64,000 bases of DNA, from NCBI GenBank assembly GCA_016716425.1, contig JADJWJ010000001.1, positions 245,001 through 309,000 of the forward strand. The letters are read 5' to 3'. The translations under genes were made by a program, and so were the position numbers. The notes beneath the pieces are model-generated. The model made no database searches. It worked only from the letters and a program-made list of their open reading frames with translations, and was not told the DNA's origin. This DNA comes from Betaproteobacteria bacterium (GTDB taxonomy: Bacteria > Pseudomonadota > Gammaproteobacteria > Burkholderiales > Casimicrobiaceae). Positions 34,973 to 43,523 of this stretch are shown here, one piece after another. The stretch's first letter is position 1; each line of letters opens with the position of its first letter.

Positions 34973-35796
34973 TGCGAGACCGTCGCGCGCGCGCCGCGGC
35001 GCGCCTGGCGGCGCTGCTGGCCGCGTGCGGCGTGCTGGCGCAGGAGCCGCGCGCACAGCCCGCCAACGCCCCGCAGCCGATCCCGCCCGCGCCGGCCGGG
35101 GCGCTCGCCTTCGTGCCGCCCGACCGCAACGCGATCCCTGACACGCCGCTCGGCACGATGATCCGCTTCGGCCGCGACGTGTTCGTCGACACCCAGCGGT
35201 ACGCGAAGGGCTACGTCGGCAACGCGATGAACTGCGTGAACTGCCATCTCGACGACGGCCGGCAGGCGGGCGCGGCGCCGCTGTGGGCTGCCTATGTGGC
35301 GTACCCGGCGTTCAGCGCGCGCGACGAACGGGTCACGACGTTCGGCCAGCGGCTCGAGCAATGCTTCCGCTACTCGATGAACGGGCGCATGCCGCCCGCC
35401 GACAGCGCGATCGTCCTCGGGCTCGTCAGCTATGCGTACTGGCTTGCGACCGGCGCACCTGTCGGCGCGCACCTCGCCGGACGCGGCTATCCGCCGGTGG
35501 CGCAACCCGCGCTGGCGCCGGACGCGATGCGTGGAGCGGACGTCTACCGCCTCCACTGCGCCGCGTGCCATGGCGTGGAGGGGCAGGGCGTGAAATCGGG
35601 GTCGAGTTATGCGTTCCCTCCGCTTTGGGGTCCCGGCGGCTACAACGCCGGCGCCGGCATGCACCGTGTGCCGACCGCGGCGGCGTTCATCAAGGCGAAC
35701 ATGCCGCTGGGGCAGGGTGGCACGCTGACCGACCAGCAGGCGTGGGACGTCGCCGCCTACGTGAACGCCCAGCCGCGGCCGAAGACGCCCAACTAA
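34972..35796 (+). CDS. TsdA-like dihaem cytochrome c (probable thiosulfate dehydrogenase)
   Basis: 274 residues, signal sequence (about 8-25) and two haem-binding motifs: CVNCH (residues 88-92) and CAACH (196-200). A conserved Cys in RLEQCFRYSMNG (residue 131) lies about 39 residues after the first haem His, at the position of the axial Cys of TsdA, and NMPLGQG supplies a Met for the second haem. LWAAYVAYPAFS and AFPPLWGPGGYNAGAGM are also TsdA-type segments. TsdA oxidises thiosulfate to tetrathionate in the periplasm. No sox genes are nearby. The TAA stop lies in the first bases of the R2 array. Confidence 0.75.
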   Translation: MRDRRARAAARLAALLAACGVLAQEPRAQPANAPQPIPPAPAGALAFVPPDRNAIPDTPLGTMIRFGRDVFVDTQRYAKGYVGNAMNCVNCHLDDGRQAGAAPLWAAYVAYPAFSARDERVTTFGQRLEQCFRYSMNGRMPPADSAIVLGLVSYAYWLATGAPVGAHLAGRGYPPVAQPALAPDAMRGADVYRLHCAACHGVEGQGVKSGSSYAFPPLWGPGGYNAGAGMHRVPTAAAFIKANMPLGQGGTLTDQQAWDVAAYVNAQPRPKTPN

Positions 35797-35912
35797 GGGT
35801 CAGACCCCCAACATGCACTCGACTGCATGTTAGGGGTCAGACCCCTAGGTCGAAAGAACGGGGTCTGACCCTTAACATGCACTGGAATGCATGATAAGGG
35901 TCAGACCCTTTA
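35794..35912. repeat. double R2 palindromic unit spanning two facing stop codons
   Basis: Two tandem composite units, about 35794-35847 and 35860-35912. Each has GGGTC-N-GACCC palindromes at both ends and between them a hairpin ACATGCA-N6-TGCATG; the second of the first unit is the perfect 17-base palindrome TAGGGGTCAGACCCCTA (35831-35847). A 12-base linker separates the units. The array starts with the TAA of the cytochrome gene and ends with the TAA (minus strand) of ggt. Confidence 0.92.
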
Positions 35913-37496
35913 GAATCCGGCCGCCTGGCCGTCGCGCCGCGGATCGGACGCGGCGACGTAGCCGTCGCCCGTCTTCACGATGAACTGCCCGGCGCCGAAG
36001 TCCATGTAGGAATCCGGGACCGAGGCCAGCGGGTGGCCCCGCGCGATCAGGCCGTCGCGCAGCGACGCCGGGGCGGATGCTTCGAGGTCGACCGACGGGC
36101 CGGCGTTGAGCTTCCAGCGCGGTGCGTCGAGCGCCGCCTGCGGGTTCATACCATAGTCGACGAGGCGCACCAGCGTCTGCACGTGGCCGGGCGGCTGGAT
36201 CGGCCCGCCCATCACGCCGAAGGCCGCCAGCGGCGCCCCGTCGCGGGTGACGAAACCCGGAATGATCGTGTGATACGGCCGCTTGCCGCCGGCGACCTCG
36301 TTCGGATGCCCCGGCGCGAGCGAAAATCCGGCGCCGCGGTTCTGCAGGCTGATGCCGGTGCCCGGCACCACGACGCCCGATCCGAACCCCATGTAGTTCG
36401 ACTGGATCAGCGACACCATCATGCCGGCCTCGTCGGCCGCGCACAGGTACACGGTGCCGCCCTTGGGCGGATCGCCCGGGCCGAAGTCCTGCGCCCGCGC
36501 GGGATCGATCCGCCGCGCGCGCGCGGCGAGATAGTCGCGGTCGAGCAGCGCCTCCGCCGGCACCGGCATCGCCGTCGGATCGGCGACGTACCGATGCGCG
36601 TCGGCGAACGCGAGCTTCATCGCCTCGATCTCGAGGTGCTGGGTGCCCGCGTCGTCGGCCGGCCGCGCCGCGAGGTCGAAATGCTCGAGCATGCCGAGCG
36701 CCATCAGCGCCGCGATGCCCTGTCCGTTCGGCGGAATCTCGTGGACGGTCACGCCGCGATAGGTCAATCCGATCGGCGTCACCCAGTCGGCCGTGTGCGC
36801 GGCGAAGTCGTCCAGCGTGTGCACGCCGGATGCCGCGCGTGAGTGCCGGACCATCGCCGCCGCGAGCTCGCCGCGGTAGAACGCCTCGCCGTCGGTCGCC
36901 GCGATCGCCGCGAGCGTCGCGGCCATCGCCGGGCTCGCAAAGCGCTCGCCCGGATACGGAGCGCGGCCGTGCGGCGCGAAGTGCTCGAACCAGCCCAGGT
37001 CGCGCGGCATCAGCGGCAGCGCGAGCGCCCATTTCTCGGCGACGACCGGCGACACCAGCCAGCCGTCGCGCGCGTAGCGGATCGCGGGCTCGAAGAGATC
37101 GGCGAACGGCAACTCGCCGAAGCGCTGCGACAGCGCGCGCCAGCCCGACACCGCGCCGGGAATCGTGACGGTGTCCCAGCCTCGCTCGGGCATCGCCGAC
37201 CGCCCCGCGTAGCGGGCGGGGCTCCACGCCGCGGGCGCACGCCCGGACGCGTTGAGCCCGGCGAGCTCGCTGCCGGTCCACACGATGGCGAAGAGGTCGG
37301 AACCCAGGCCGTTGCTGCACGGCTCCACGACCGTCAGCGTGATCGCGGTCGCGAGCACCGCGTCGACGGCGTTGCCGCCCTTCGCCAGCATCGCGATGCC
37401 GGCCTGCGTCGCCAGCGGCTGCGACGTCGCCACGGCGTTGCGGGCGAGCACCGGCTGCCGCCGCGACGCGTAGGGGAGGGACCAGTCGCAGCTCAT
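35910..37496 (-). CDS. ggt: gamma-glutamyltransferase family protein
   Basis: 528 residues, Ntn-hydrolase fold proenzyme. GGNAVDAVLATAITLTVVEP is the conserved N-terminal helix region; the auto-cleavage and nucleophile Thr is in PPKGGTVYLCAADEAG, preceded by the usual Lys-Gly-Gly; SNGLGSD and GLSLQN-like region ISLQNRGAGFSL are family segments. There is no signal peptide, so unlike periplasmic Ggt it appears cytoplasmic. Glutathione versus another gamma-glutamyl or acyl substrate (such as cephalosporin-acylase-type) cannot be settled. It lies 28 bases after tctA, same strand, so perhaps acts on the imported compound. Its stop codon is part of the R2 array. Confidence 0.88.
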   Translation of the reverse strand: MSCDWSLPYASRRQPVLARNAVATSQPLATQAGIAMLAKGGNAVDAVLATAITLTVVEPCSNGLGSDLFAIVWTGSELAGLNASGRAPAAWSPARYAGRSAMPERGWDTVTIPGAVSGWRALSQRFGELPFADLFEPAIRYARDGWLVSPVVAEKWALALPLMPRDLGWFEHFAPHGRAPYPGERFASPAMAATLAAIAATDGEAFYRGELAAAMVRHSRAASGVHTLDDFAAHTADWVTPIGLTYRGVTVHEIPPNGQGIAALMALGMLEHFDLAARPADDAGTQHLEIEAMKLAFADAHRYVADPTAMPVPAEALLDRDYLAARARRIDPARAQDFGPGDPPKGGTVYLCAADEAGMMVSLIQSNYMGFGSGVVVPGTGISLQNRGAGFSLAPGHPNEVAGGKRPYHTIIPGFVTRDGAPLAAFGVMGGPIQPPGHVQTLVRLVDYGMNPQAALDAPRWKLNAGPSVDLEASAPASLRDGLIARGHPLASVPDSYMDFGAGQFIVKTGDGYVAASDPRRDGQAAGF

Positions 37497-37524
37497 CGGA
37501 TGCGATCGTCGCGGCGGGCCGCCG

Positions 37525-39027
37525 TCAACCTTCCTGGAACGCTTCCTCGCGCTTCTTGCGGATGCTCGGCGCGACGATGATGAGCAGCAGCACGGCCGCG
37601 ATGCCCAGCATCACGGCGGAGATCGGCCGCGTCGCGAACACCGACCAGTCGCCGCGCGAGAGCAGCAGCGCACGCCGCAGGTTCTCCTCCATCATCGGCC
37701 CCAGGATGAACCCCAGCAGCAGCGGCGCGGGCTCGCATTCGAGCTTGACGAAGATCCAGCCGAGCACGCCGAACACCACGGTCATGTACACGTCGAACAC
37801 GTTGTTGTTGATGCTGTACACGCCGATGCAGCAGAACAGCAGGATCGCGGGGTACAGGATGCGATAGGGCACCTGCAGCAGCTTCACCCAGATTCCGATC
37901 AGCGGCAGGTTGAGGACCACCAGCATCACGTTGCCGATCCACATGCTGACGATCAGCCCCCAGAACAGCTGCGGGTTGCTCGTCATCACCTGCGGGCCGG
38001 GCTGGATCGAGTGGATCGTCATCGCGCCCACCATCAGCGCCATGACCGCGTTGGGCGGAATGCCCAGCGTGAGCATCGGGATGAACGACGCCTGCGCGCC
38101 GGCGTTGTTCGCGCTCTCCGGACCCGCGACGCCCTGGATCGCGCCCTTGCCGAACCGCGACGGATCCTTGGCGATCTTCTTTTCCACCGTGTAGGACGCG
38201 AACGCGGAAAGCAGCGCGCCGCCGCCGGGCAGGATGCCGAGCACCGCGCCGATGCCGGTGCCGCGCAGGATCGCCGGCAGCGCCTCCTTGAACTCGGACC
38301 ACTTGAGCATCAGTCCCGAGACCTTGCTCGTGAACACCTCGCGGTGCTCCTTGTGCTCGAGATTGACGATGATCTCGGCGAACCCGAACAGTCCCATCGC
38401 GACGACGACGAAGCCGATGCCGTCGGAGAGCTCGGGCACGCCGAACGAATAGCGCTGCAGGCCCGAGTTGACGTCGGTGCCGATGATGCCCAGCAGCAGG
38501 CCGAGCACGATCATCGCGATCGCCTTCAGCAGCGAACCGCTGGCCAGCACGACCGCCGCGATGAGGCCGAGTACCATCAGCGAGAAGTACTCGGCGGGCC
38601 CGAACTTGAGCGCGACCTCGGCGAGCGGCGGGGCAAAGGCGGCCACCTCCAGTGTGGCGAACGTGCCCGCGATGAACGAGCCGATGGCGGCGATGGCGAG
38701 CGCCTTGCCCGCGCGCCCCTGGCGCGCCATCTGGTAGCCGTCGAGGCAGGTGACCACCGCCGAGGACTCGCCGGGCAGGTTGACCAGGATGGCCGTCGTC
38801 GAGCCGCCGTACTGCGCGCCGTAATAGATGCCCGCGAGCATGATCAGCGCCGACACCGGCGGCAGCGCGTAGGTGATCGGCAGCAGCATCGCGATCGTCG
38901 GCACCGGGCCGATGCCCGGCAGCACGCCGATCAGCGTGCCGAGCAGCACGCCCATGAAGCAGTAGAAGAGGTTCTGCAGCGTCAGGGCGACGGCAAAGCC
39001 CGTGCCGAGGTTCGCAAGGAGCTCCAT
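37525..39027 (-). CDS. tctA: tripartite tricarboxylate transporter large permease TctA
   Basis: 500 residues, about twelve transmembrane helices, the standard size. Signature motifs GVLLGTLIGVLPGIGPVPTI, YYGAQYGGSTTAILVNLPGE, and the second half GAVLGILPGGGALLSAFASY are present. It imports a carboxylate with TctB and a Bug/TctC binding protein. No binding protein is encoded beside it. It follows tctB after 9 bases; ggt follows 28 bases later. Confidence 0.94.
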   Translation of the reverse strand: MELLANLGTGFAVALTLQNLFYCFMGVLLGTLIGVLPGIGPVPTIAMLLPITYALPPVSALIMLAGIYYGAQYGGSTTAILVNLPGESSAVVTCLDGYQMARQGRAGKALAIAAIGSFIAGTFATLEVAAFAPPLAEVALKFGPAEYFSLMVLGLIAAVVLASGSLLKAIAMIVLGLLLGIIGTDVNSGLQRYSFGVPELSDGIGFVVVAMGLFGFAEIIVNLEHKEHREVFTSKVSGLMLKWSEFKEALPAILRGTGIGAVLGILPGGGALLSAFASYTVEKKIAKDPSRFGKGAIQGVAGPESANNAGAQASFIPMLTLGIPPNAVMALMVGAMTIHSIQPGPQVMTSNPQLFWGLIVSMWIGNVMLVVLNLPLIGIWVKLLQVPYRILYPAILLFCCIGVYSINNNVFDVYMTVVFGVLGWIFVKLECEPAPLLLGFILGPMMEENLRRALLLSRGDWSVFATRPISAVMLGIAAVLLLIIVAPSIRKKREEAFQEG

Positions 39028-39036
39028 CGCCGTCTC

Positions 39037-39492
39037 CTACTGGAGGAACCAGGGCCAGGTCGGCAGCTGGAGTTTGAGCCCGTAGACGAACACCACGAGG
39101 GTGGCAGCCGACAGCGCCAGCGACGAGATCACCGCCTCCTTCCAGCGGAACTCGTGGCTGGCAGTGCTCGAAACGACGATCAGCAGGATCGTCGCGACGA
39201 TGAGGCCGAGCTTGGGCGCGGCGAGCGCGAACACGATCACGCTGCCGAGCACGATGAAGATCGGCTTGAACGAGCCGAAGCGGATGCGATCGCCGTCGAC
39301 CCGCAGCGCCCGCAGTGAGAGGATCAGCCCCAGCGCCATCATGATGATGCCGAGTCCGCGCGGAAAGTATCCGGGCCCCATCCGGCCTGCCGTTCCCAGC
39401 GCATAGTCGCGCGCGATGATCACCGCGGCCAGCCCGAACGCGATGAACAGGACCCCGGCCCAGAAGTCCTTGGGATTGCGGATGAACGACAT
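39037..39492 (-). CDS. tctB: tripartite tricarboxylate transporter small permease TctB
   Basis: 151 residues with four transmembrane helices. DFWAGVLFIAFGLAAVIIAR and GTAGRMGPGYFPRGLGIIM are the TctB signature. The strong GGGGAGGAG on the minus strand just before the ATG at 39492 fixes the start; a longer frame up to 39528 is not needed. First gene of a tctB-tctA-ggt operon. The 243 bases before it contain direct copies of TTCTGTCC (about 39634-39650) and the ppiC terminator. Confidence 0.92.
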   Translation of the reverse strand: MSFIRNPKDFWAGVLFIAFGLAAVIIARDYALGTAGRMGPGYFPRGLGIIMMALGLILSLRALRVDGDRIRFGSFKPIFIVLGSVIVFALAAPKLGLIVATILLIVVSSTASHEFRWKEAVISSLALSAATLVVFVYGLKLQLPTWPWFLQ

Positions 39493-39678
39493 GAAGCTCC
39501 TCCCCGGTGCGCGGCATCGGCGGTGCATCCGCGGTGCCGCCGCGTCTTGCCGCCCACTGTTTGGGTTTCTGCGCGGGCGCCCGGTAACCCGTGCGCGCGC
39601 GGCCGAGTGGAAGCGTATTGGCTTGCTGTCGTTCTGTCCAGTTCTGTCCGGCGTTCGGTCCGGTCCGAACGGCGCGCC

Positions 39679-39712
39679 GGAAAAGAAAAGGGCAGGCGCG
39701 CGGCCTGCCCTT
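39679..39712 (-). terminator. rho-independent terminator of ppiC operon
   Basis: On the minus strand a 10-base stem AAGGGCAGGC / GCCTGCCCTT with a short GC loop (39688-39712) is followed by TTTTCTTTTCC. It lies 24 bases after the ppiC stop and separates the ppiC group from tctB. Confidence 0.8.
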
Positions 39713-39735
39713 CCCGGGTCCGGCAGATGCAGTCG

Positions 39736-40545
39736 TTACACGCCGCCCTTCGCCCGCAGTTCCTTGAAGTACTTGTCGAGGTAGGCTGCCTGCAGGCGCT
39801 GCTGCAGCTGCGGCTTCACCTCGTCGAACGGCGGGATCTTCGCTTCGCGGACGTCTTCGACGAGGATCACGTGGTAGCCGAACTGCGTCTGCACCGGCTG
39901 CGGCGTGAACTTGCCCTTGGGCGTGGCGGCCATCGCGTCGGCGAACGGCTTGACGAATCCGCCCGGCGCGTTCCAGTCGAGGTCGCCGCCGCGGTCCTTC
40001 GAGCCCGGGTCCTTCGAGCGCTGCTTCGCGATGTCGTCGAACTTGCCGCCCTTCTGCAGCTGGGCGATCACGTCCTTCGCCTCGTCCTCCTTCTCGACGA
40101 GGATGTGCTTGACCTTGTACTCCTTGTCGCCCATCTGCGCCTTGATCGCGTCGTACTCCCGCTTGAGCTCGCCATCGGGAATCGGGTTCTTCCGGATCCA
40201 GTCGGCGACGTACGCGCGCACGAGCACGGTCTGGCCCGCGAGGTCCATCTGCTGCTTGATGTCGGCGTTCTTGTCGAGGTTGGCCTTCTTCGCCTCGCGC
40301 ACGAGCAGCTCGCGTGTGTTGAGCTCCTCGCGGATCGCGTTGCGCAGCTCCGGCGAGTCCGGCGCGCCTTGCGCCAGCCGCTCCTTCAGCATCAGGTCGA
40401 ACTGCGCCTGCGGATAGAGCGCCTTGCCCGCGGGCGCCGCGGCGGAGGCGGCCGGGGCGGCGGCCTTGGGGGCCGCCGGTTGCGCTTGCGCGCCGGCGGC
40501 GGCGAGCGCCGCCAGCACGGCGATGGTCAGGGTGGTTCTGGTCAT
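39736..40545 (-). CDS. periplasmic peptidyl-prolyl isomerase (parvulin, PpiC/SurA type)
   Basis: 269 residues. Signal peptide (about 1-21, after AQAQ), a Pro/Ala linker, an N-terminal helical region, then a parvulin domain (about 140-235) with YKVKHILVEKEDEAKDVI, GGKFDDIAKQRSKDPGSKDRGGDLDW and FGYHVILVED, all PPIase hallmarks. Probably a folding factor for outer-membrane or secreted proteins. Start at 40545 gives a clean signal peptide. It is followed by a good terminator. Upstream bolA and yciB read in the same direction. Confidence 0.92.
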   Translation of the reverse strand: MTRTTLTIAVLAALAAAGAQAQPAAPKAAAPAASAAAPAGKALYPQAQFDLMLKERLAQGAPDSPELRNAIREELNTRELLVREAKKANLDKNADIKQQMDLAGQTVLVRAYVADWIRKNPIPDGELKREYDAIKAQMGDKEYKVKHILVEKEDEAKDVIAQLQKGGKFDDIAKQRSKDPGSKDRGGDLDWNAPGGFVKPFADAMAATPKGKFTPQPVQTQFGYHVILVEDVREAKIPPFDEVKPQLQQRLQAAYLDKYFKELRAKGGV

Positions 40546-40561
40546 TGCATACGTCCTTTCG

Positions 40562-40834
40562 TCAGGAAGGAAACTCGTCCGGGGTGTGCGCGCGGATTGC
40601 CAGCGCGTGCACCGGATGGGGAATGAGGTCGCCGACCCGGTCGAGCACGGCGCGGTGCCGCGCCAGCCGGGTCAGGCCCGCGAACTGCTCGGACACGATC
40701 AGCAGCGAAAAGTGCCCGCCGCCGGCCGCCGCGCCGGAGTGCCCGGCGTGCTCGGCGGACTCGTCGTCGAGCTCGAGCACCACCGGGGCGAGCGGCGCCA
40801 GCCGGGACTTGATCGAATCGGCGACGGTGGTCAC
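40562..40834 (-). CDS. BolA-family protein
   Basis: 90 residues from a GTG at 40834 that overlaps the yciB stop (GTGA). BolA fold: LELDDESAEHAGHSG (with conserved His), GGHFSLLIVSEQFAGLTRLARHRAV and a C-terminal HALAIRAHTP. BolA proteins pair with monothiol glutaredoxins and Fe-S clusters. The yciB-bolA-ppiC order is common in betaproteobacteria. Confidence 0.92.
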   Translation of the reverse strand: MTTVADSIKSRLAPLAPVVLELDDESAEHAGHSGAAAGGGHFSLLIVSEQFAGLTRLARHRAVLDRVGDLIPHPVHALAIRAHTPDEFPS

Positions 40835-41364
40835 GGTTTCTGCGGCTCGGTGATGTGCCGCGCGAGCAGCAGGCCCTGCGCGACCGCGAACGCGAGGAAC
40901 AGGCCGATGCCGCCCCAGACCTTGAAGTTGACCCACGTGTCGGTCGAGAAGTTGAACGCGACGTACCAGTTGAGCACGGCCATCGCGGCGAAGAAGCCGA
41001 CCCACGACCACGTGACGCGGTTCCACACGGGGCGCGGCAGCCGGATGTCCTTCAACAGGTACGCGATGAGGTTGCGCCGGTACACGAGCTTGCCGACGGC
41101 GAGGATCGTGCCGAACAGCGCGTAGAGCACCGTCGGCTTCCACTTGATGAACACCTCGTCCTGCAGCACCAGCGTGGCCCCGCCGAACACGACGATGACG
41201 GCGAGCGAGAACCAGTGGACGGCCGACACCTTGCCGCGCCAGTGGAACCACGCGATCTGCACGATCGACGCCACGATCGCGACCGCGGTCGCGACCATGA
41301 TCCCCTGCCACTTGAACGCGACGAAAAAGAGGATGAGCGGAAAGTAGTCCGCGATGAGCTGCAT
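40831..41364 (-). CDS. yciB: septation protein A / YciB inner-membrane protein
   Basis: 177 residues, five transmembrane helices, typical length. MQLIADYFPLILFFVAFKWQ and LPRPVWNRVTWSWVGFF are diagnostic. It takes part in envelope integrity and cell division. ATG 41364 gives the classical N-terminus. The 200 bases upstream to ampD include an AT-rich patch (about 41486-41503) that may hold the promoter. Confidence 0.93.
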   Translation of the reverse strand: MQLIADYFPLILFFVAFKWQGIMVATAVAIVASIVQIAWFHWRGKVSAVHWFSLAVIVVFGGATLVLQDEVFIKWKPTVLYALFGTILAVGKLVYRRNLIAYLLKDIRLPRPVWNRVTWSWVGFFAAMAVLNWYVAFNFSTDTWVNFKVWGGIGLFLAFAVAQGLLLARHITEPQKP

Positions 41365-41564
41365 GAGATCCGTAGGATGGCCGGGCCGCCTTAAGCCCGC
41401 CTTAGCGCGCGGCAGGCCGCGCCCCATGGCGTGCCGGACCGGGGGCGGGCCCCCGGCGTGCCCGAACCGGCGCTTCCGGCCGCGAATAACTTTTAATTAT
41501 GCCACAGAATCGCAGGCCCGTACGCGGGTGCGCCGGGACCATGCTGCGGGCCGGGGGCGCCTGC

Positions 41565-42152
41565 TCAGCCCGGGCCGGACGCCCCGGCGGGGAGCCGCCG
41601 CGCGCCCGTCAGTCGTGCCAGCGCGTCCCAGTCGAACGCCGGCCCGGGGTCGGTCTTGCGGCCCGGTGCGACGTCGCTGTGGCCAACAGCCGCCCCGAGC
41701 GGGTAGCGGGCGCGCAGCGCGCGCAGCAGCGCGGCGAGCGTCCGGTACTGCGCGGTGGCATAGGGGGTCGCGTCTGTCCCCTCGAGCTCGATGCCGAGCG
41801 AAAAGTCGTTGCAGCGCGCGCGCCCGCGCCATCTCGAGACGCCCGCGTGCCACGCGCGCTCGGCGCACGACACGAACTGGACGAGCGCGCCGTCGCGGCG
41901 GACGAGAAAATGCGCCGACACGCGCAGGCCCGCGAGCGTCGCGTAGTACGGGTGCGCGGCGGGGTCGAGCGTGTTGGTGAACAACCGCAGGACGCCATCG
42001 CCGCCGAACTCGCCCGGCGGCAGCGAGATGCCGTGGATGACCACCAGCGTCGGTTCGACACCCGGCAGTCGCGCATCGCGGTTGGGCGAGTCGATGCGCG
42101 CGGCTCCCGCGACCCAGCCGTCGGCGCCGACCGCGAGCCGGCGCGCAGTCAT
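41565..42152 (-). CDS. ampD: 1,6-anhydro-N-acetylmuramyl-L-alanine amidase AmpD
   Basis: 195 residues, amidase_2 fold, no signal peptide (cytoplasmic). Zinc ligands: His in LVVIHGISLP, His and Asp in GHSDVAPGRKTDPGPAFDW; GEFGGDGVLRLFTN and SAHFLVRRDG are AmpD features. It releases the peptide from anhydro-muropeptides in cell-wall recycling. ATG 42152 overlaps the pilR stop, and the pilS-pilR-ampD order is commonly seen in Burkholderiales. Confidence 0.94.
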   Translation of the reverse strand: MTARRLAVGADGWVAGAARIDSPNRDARLPGVEPTLVVIHGISLPPGEFGGDGVLRLFTNTLDPAAHPYYATLAGLRVSAHFLVRRDGALVQFVSCAERAWHAGVSRWRGRARCNDFSLGIELEGTDATPYATAQYRTLAALLRALRARYPLGAAVGHSDVAPGRKTDPGPAFDWDALARLTGARRLPAGASGPG

Positions 42153-43489
42153 TTGATGCCCAACCGCTCCATTCGGTAGCGCATCGCCCGAAAAGTGATC
42201 CCCAGCAGTTTCGCCGCCGCTGTGCGGTTGAAACGCGTCTTCTCGAGCGCTTCGTTGATCGCCGCGCGCTCGACGCGGTCGAGGTAGTCCTGCAGCGGCC
42301 ACTTCTCGCCCGGCGGCACCGGGTCGTCGGAGTCGTCGGCCGGCGGCGTCAGGTGCAGGTCGTCCGCGGTGATCCGCTGCGGATCGGCGGCGAGCGACAG
42401 GCCGCGCTCGAGGATGTTTTCGAGCTCGCGCACGTTGCCGGGGAACGGGTAGTGCTCGAGCGCGGCGACCGCCTCGGGCTGCAGTTGCGCGCCGCCGCCG
42501 CGCGTCAGCTTGGCGAGGATCGCGTGGGCGATCAGCGGAATGTCCTCGCGCATCTCGCGCAACGAGGGCATCGCGAGCTCGATCACGTGCAGCCGGTAGA
42601 AGAGGTCCTGCCGGAAGTTGCCCGCCTCGACGAGCGGGGCGAGCTTCTTGTGCGTCGCGCTGATGAGGCGCACGTCGACCGGCTCTTCCTGCGTGGCGCC
42701 GACCTTGCGCACCTTTTTCTCCTGGATCGCGCGCAGCAGCTTGACCTGCATCGGCAGCGGCAGGTCGGCCACTTCGTCCAGGAACAGCGTCCCGCCGTTG
42801 GCCGCCTGGAAGAATCCGTCGCGATCGGCCTCGGCGCCGGTGAACGCGCCCTTGCGGTAGCCGAAGAACTCGCTCTCCATCAGGTTCTCGGGAATCGCGC
42901 CGCAGTTGACGGCGACGAACGGCTGCTCGGCGCGCGGGCCGTGCAGGTGGATCGTGCGCGCGGCCAGCTCCTTGCCGCTGCCGGACTCGCCGCTGATGAA
43001 CACCGGCGCCTGGCTCTTGGCGAGGCGCTCGATGAGCCCGCGCACCTGCTGCATCGCCGGCGACTCGCCCAGCAGGTTGTACGCGGACGGCGGCTGGGTC
43101 TTCTCCGGTACCTTCAACGCCTGCTTGACCAGCGCGCGCAGCTGCTCGAGCGCGACCGGCTTGGCGAGGTAGTCGAACGCACCCGCCTTGAGCGCGGCCA
43201 CCGCGTTCTCGGCGCTGCCGAACGCGGTGATCACGGCGACCGGCACGTCGAGGCCCTTCTGGTTGATGTGCTCGACCACGCGCAGGCCCTCGCCGTCGGG
43301 CAGCCGCATGTCGGTCAGGCACAGGTCGAACTGCTCGCGGTCGAGCAGCCGGATCGCCTCGCCGACGTTCTCGGCGCGCGACGTGTCGAGGCCCATCCGC
43401 GACAGCGTCAGCTCCAGCAGTTCGAGCAGGTCCGGCTCGTCGTCGACGACGAGGACCTTCGGTTGGCCGCGGATGCGTCGTGTCGTCAT
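42149..43489 (-). CDS. pilR: sigma54-dependent response regulator PilR
   Basis: 446 residues. Receiver domain (about 10-125) with phospho-acceptor Asp in LCLTDMRLPDGEG and Lys in YLAKPV; AAA+ domain (about 140-370) with Walker A GESGSGKELA, the sigma54 contact loop GAFTGAEADRDG and Walker B LFLDEVADLP; C-terminal Fis-type HTH (FNRTAAAKLLGITFRAMRYR). It activates type IV pilus transcription with RpoN on signal from PilS. No pil structural genes are in the window. Confidence 0.93.
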   Translation of the reverse strand: MTTRRIRGQPKVLVVDDEPDLLELLELTLSRMGLDTSRAENVGEAIRLLDREQFDLCLTDMRLPDGEGLRVVEHINQKGLDVPVAVITAFGSAENAVAALKAGAFDYLAKPVALEQLRALVKQALKVPEKTQPPSAYNLLGESPAMQQVRGLIERLAKSQAPVFISGESGSGKELAARTIHLHGPRAEQPFVAVNCGAIPENLMESEFFGYRKGAFTGAEADRDGFFQAANGGTLFLDEVADLPLPMQVKLLRAIQEKKVRKVGATQEEPVDVRLISATHKKLAPLVEAGNFRQDLFYRLHVIELAMPSLREMREDIPLIAHAILAKLTRGGGAQLQPEAVAALEHYPFPGNVRELENILERGLSLAADPQRITADDLHLTPPADDSDDPVPPGEKWPLQDYLDRVERAAINEALEKTRFNRTAAAKLLGITFRAMRYRMERLGIK

Positions 43490-43523
43490 GGTCTCCCCCA
43501 GTGCAGTGTCATGTGCGGCCGTG

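Noticed and set aside
35794..35912. CRISPR array
   Set aside because: Only two units of palindromic sequence, no uniform spacers and no cas genes.
39493..39678. Small gene between tctB and the ppiC terminator
   Set aside because: No start with a ribosome site and no protein-like frame; only short TTCTGTCC direct repeats.
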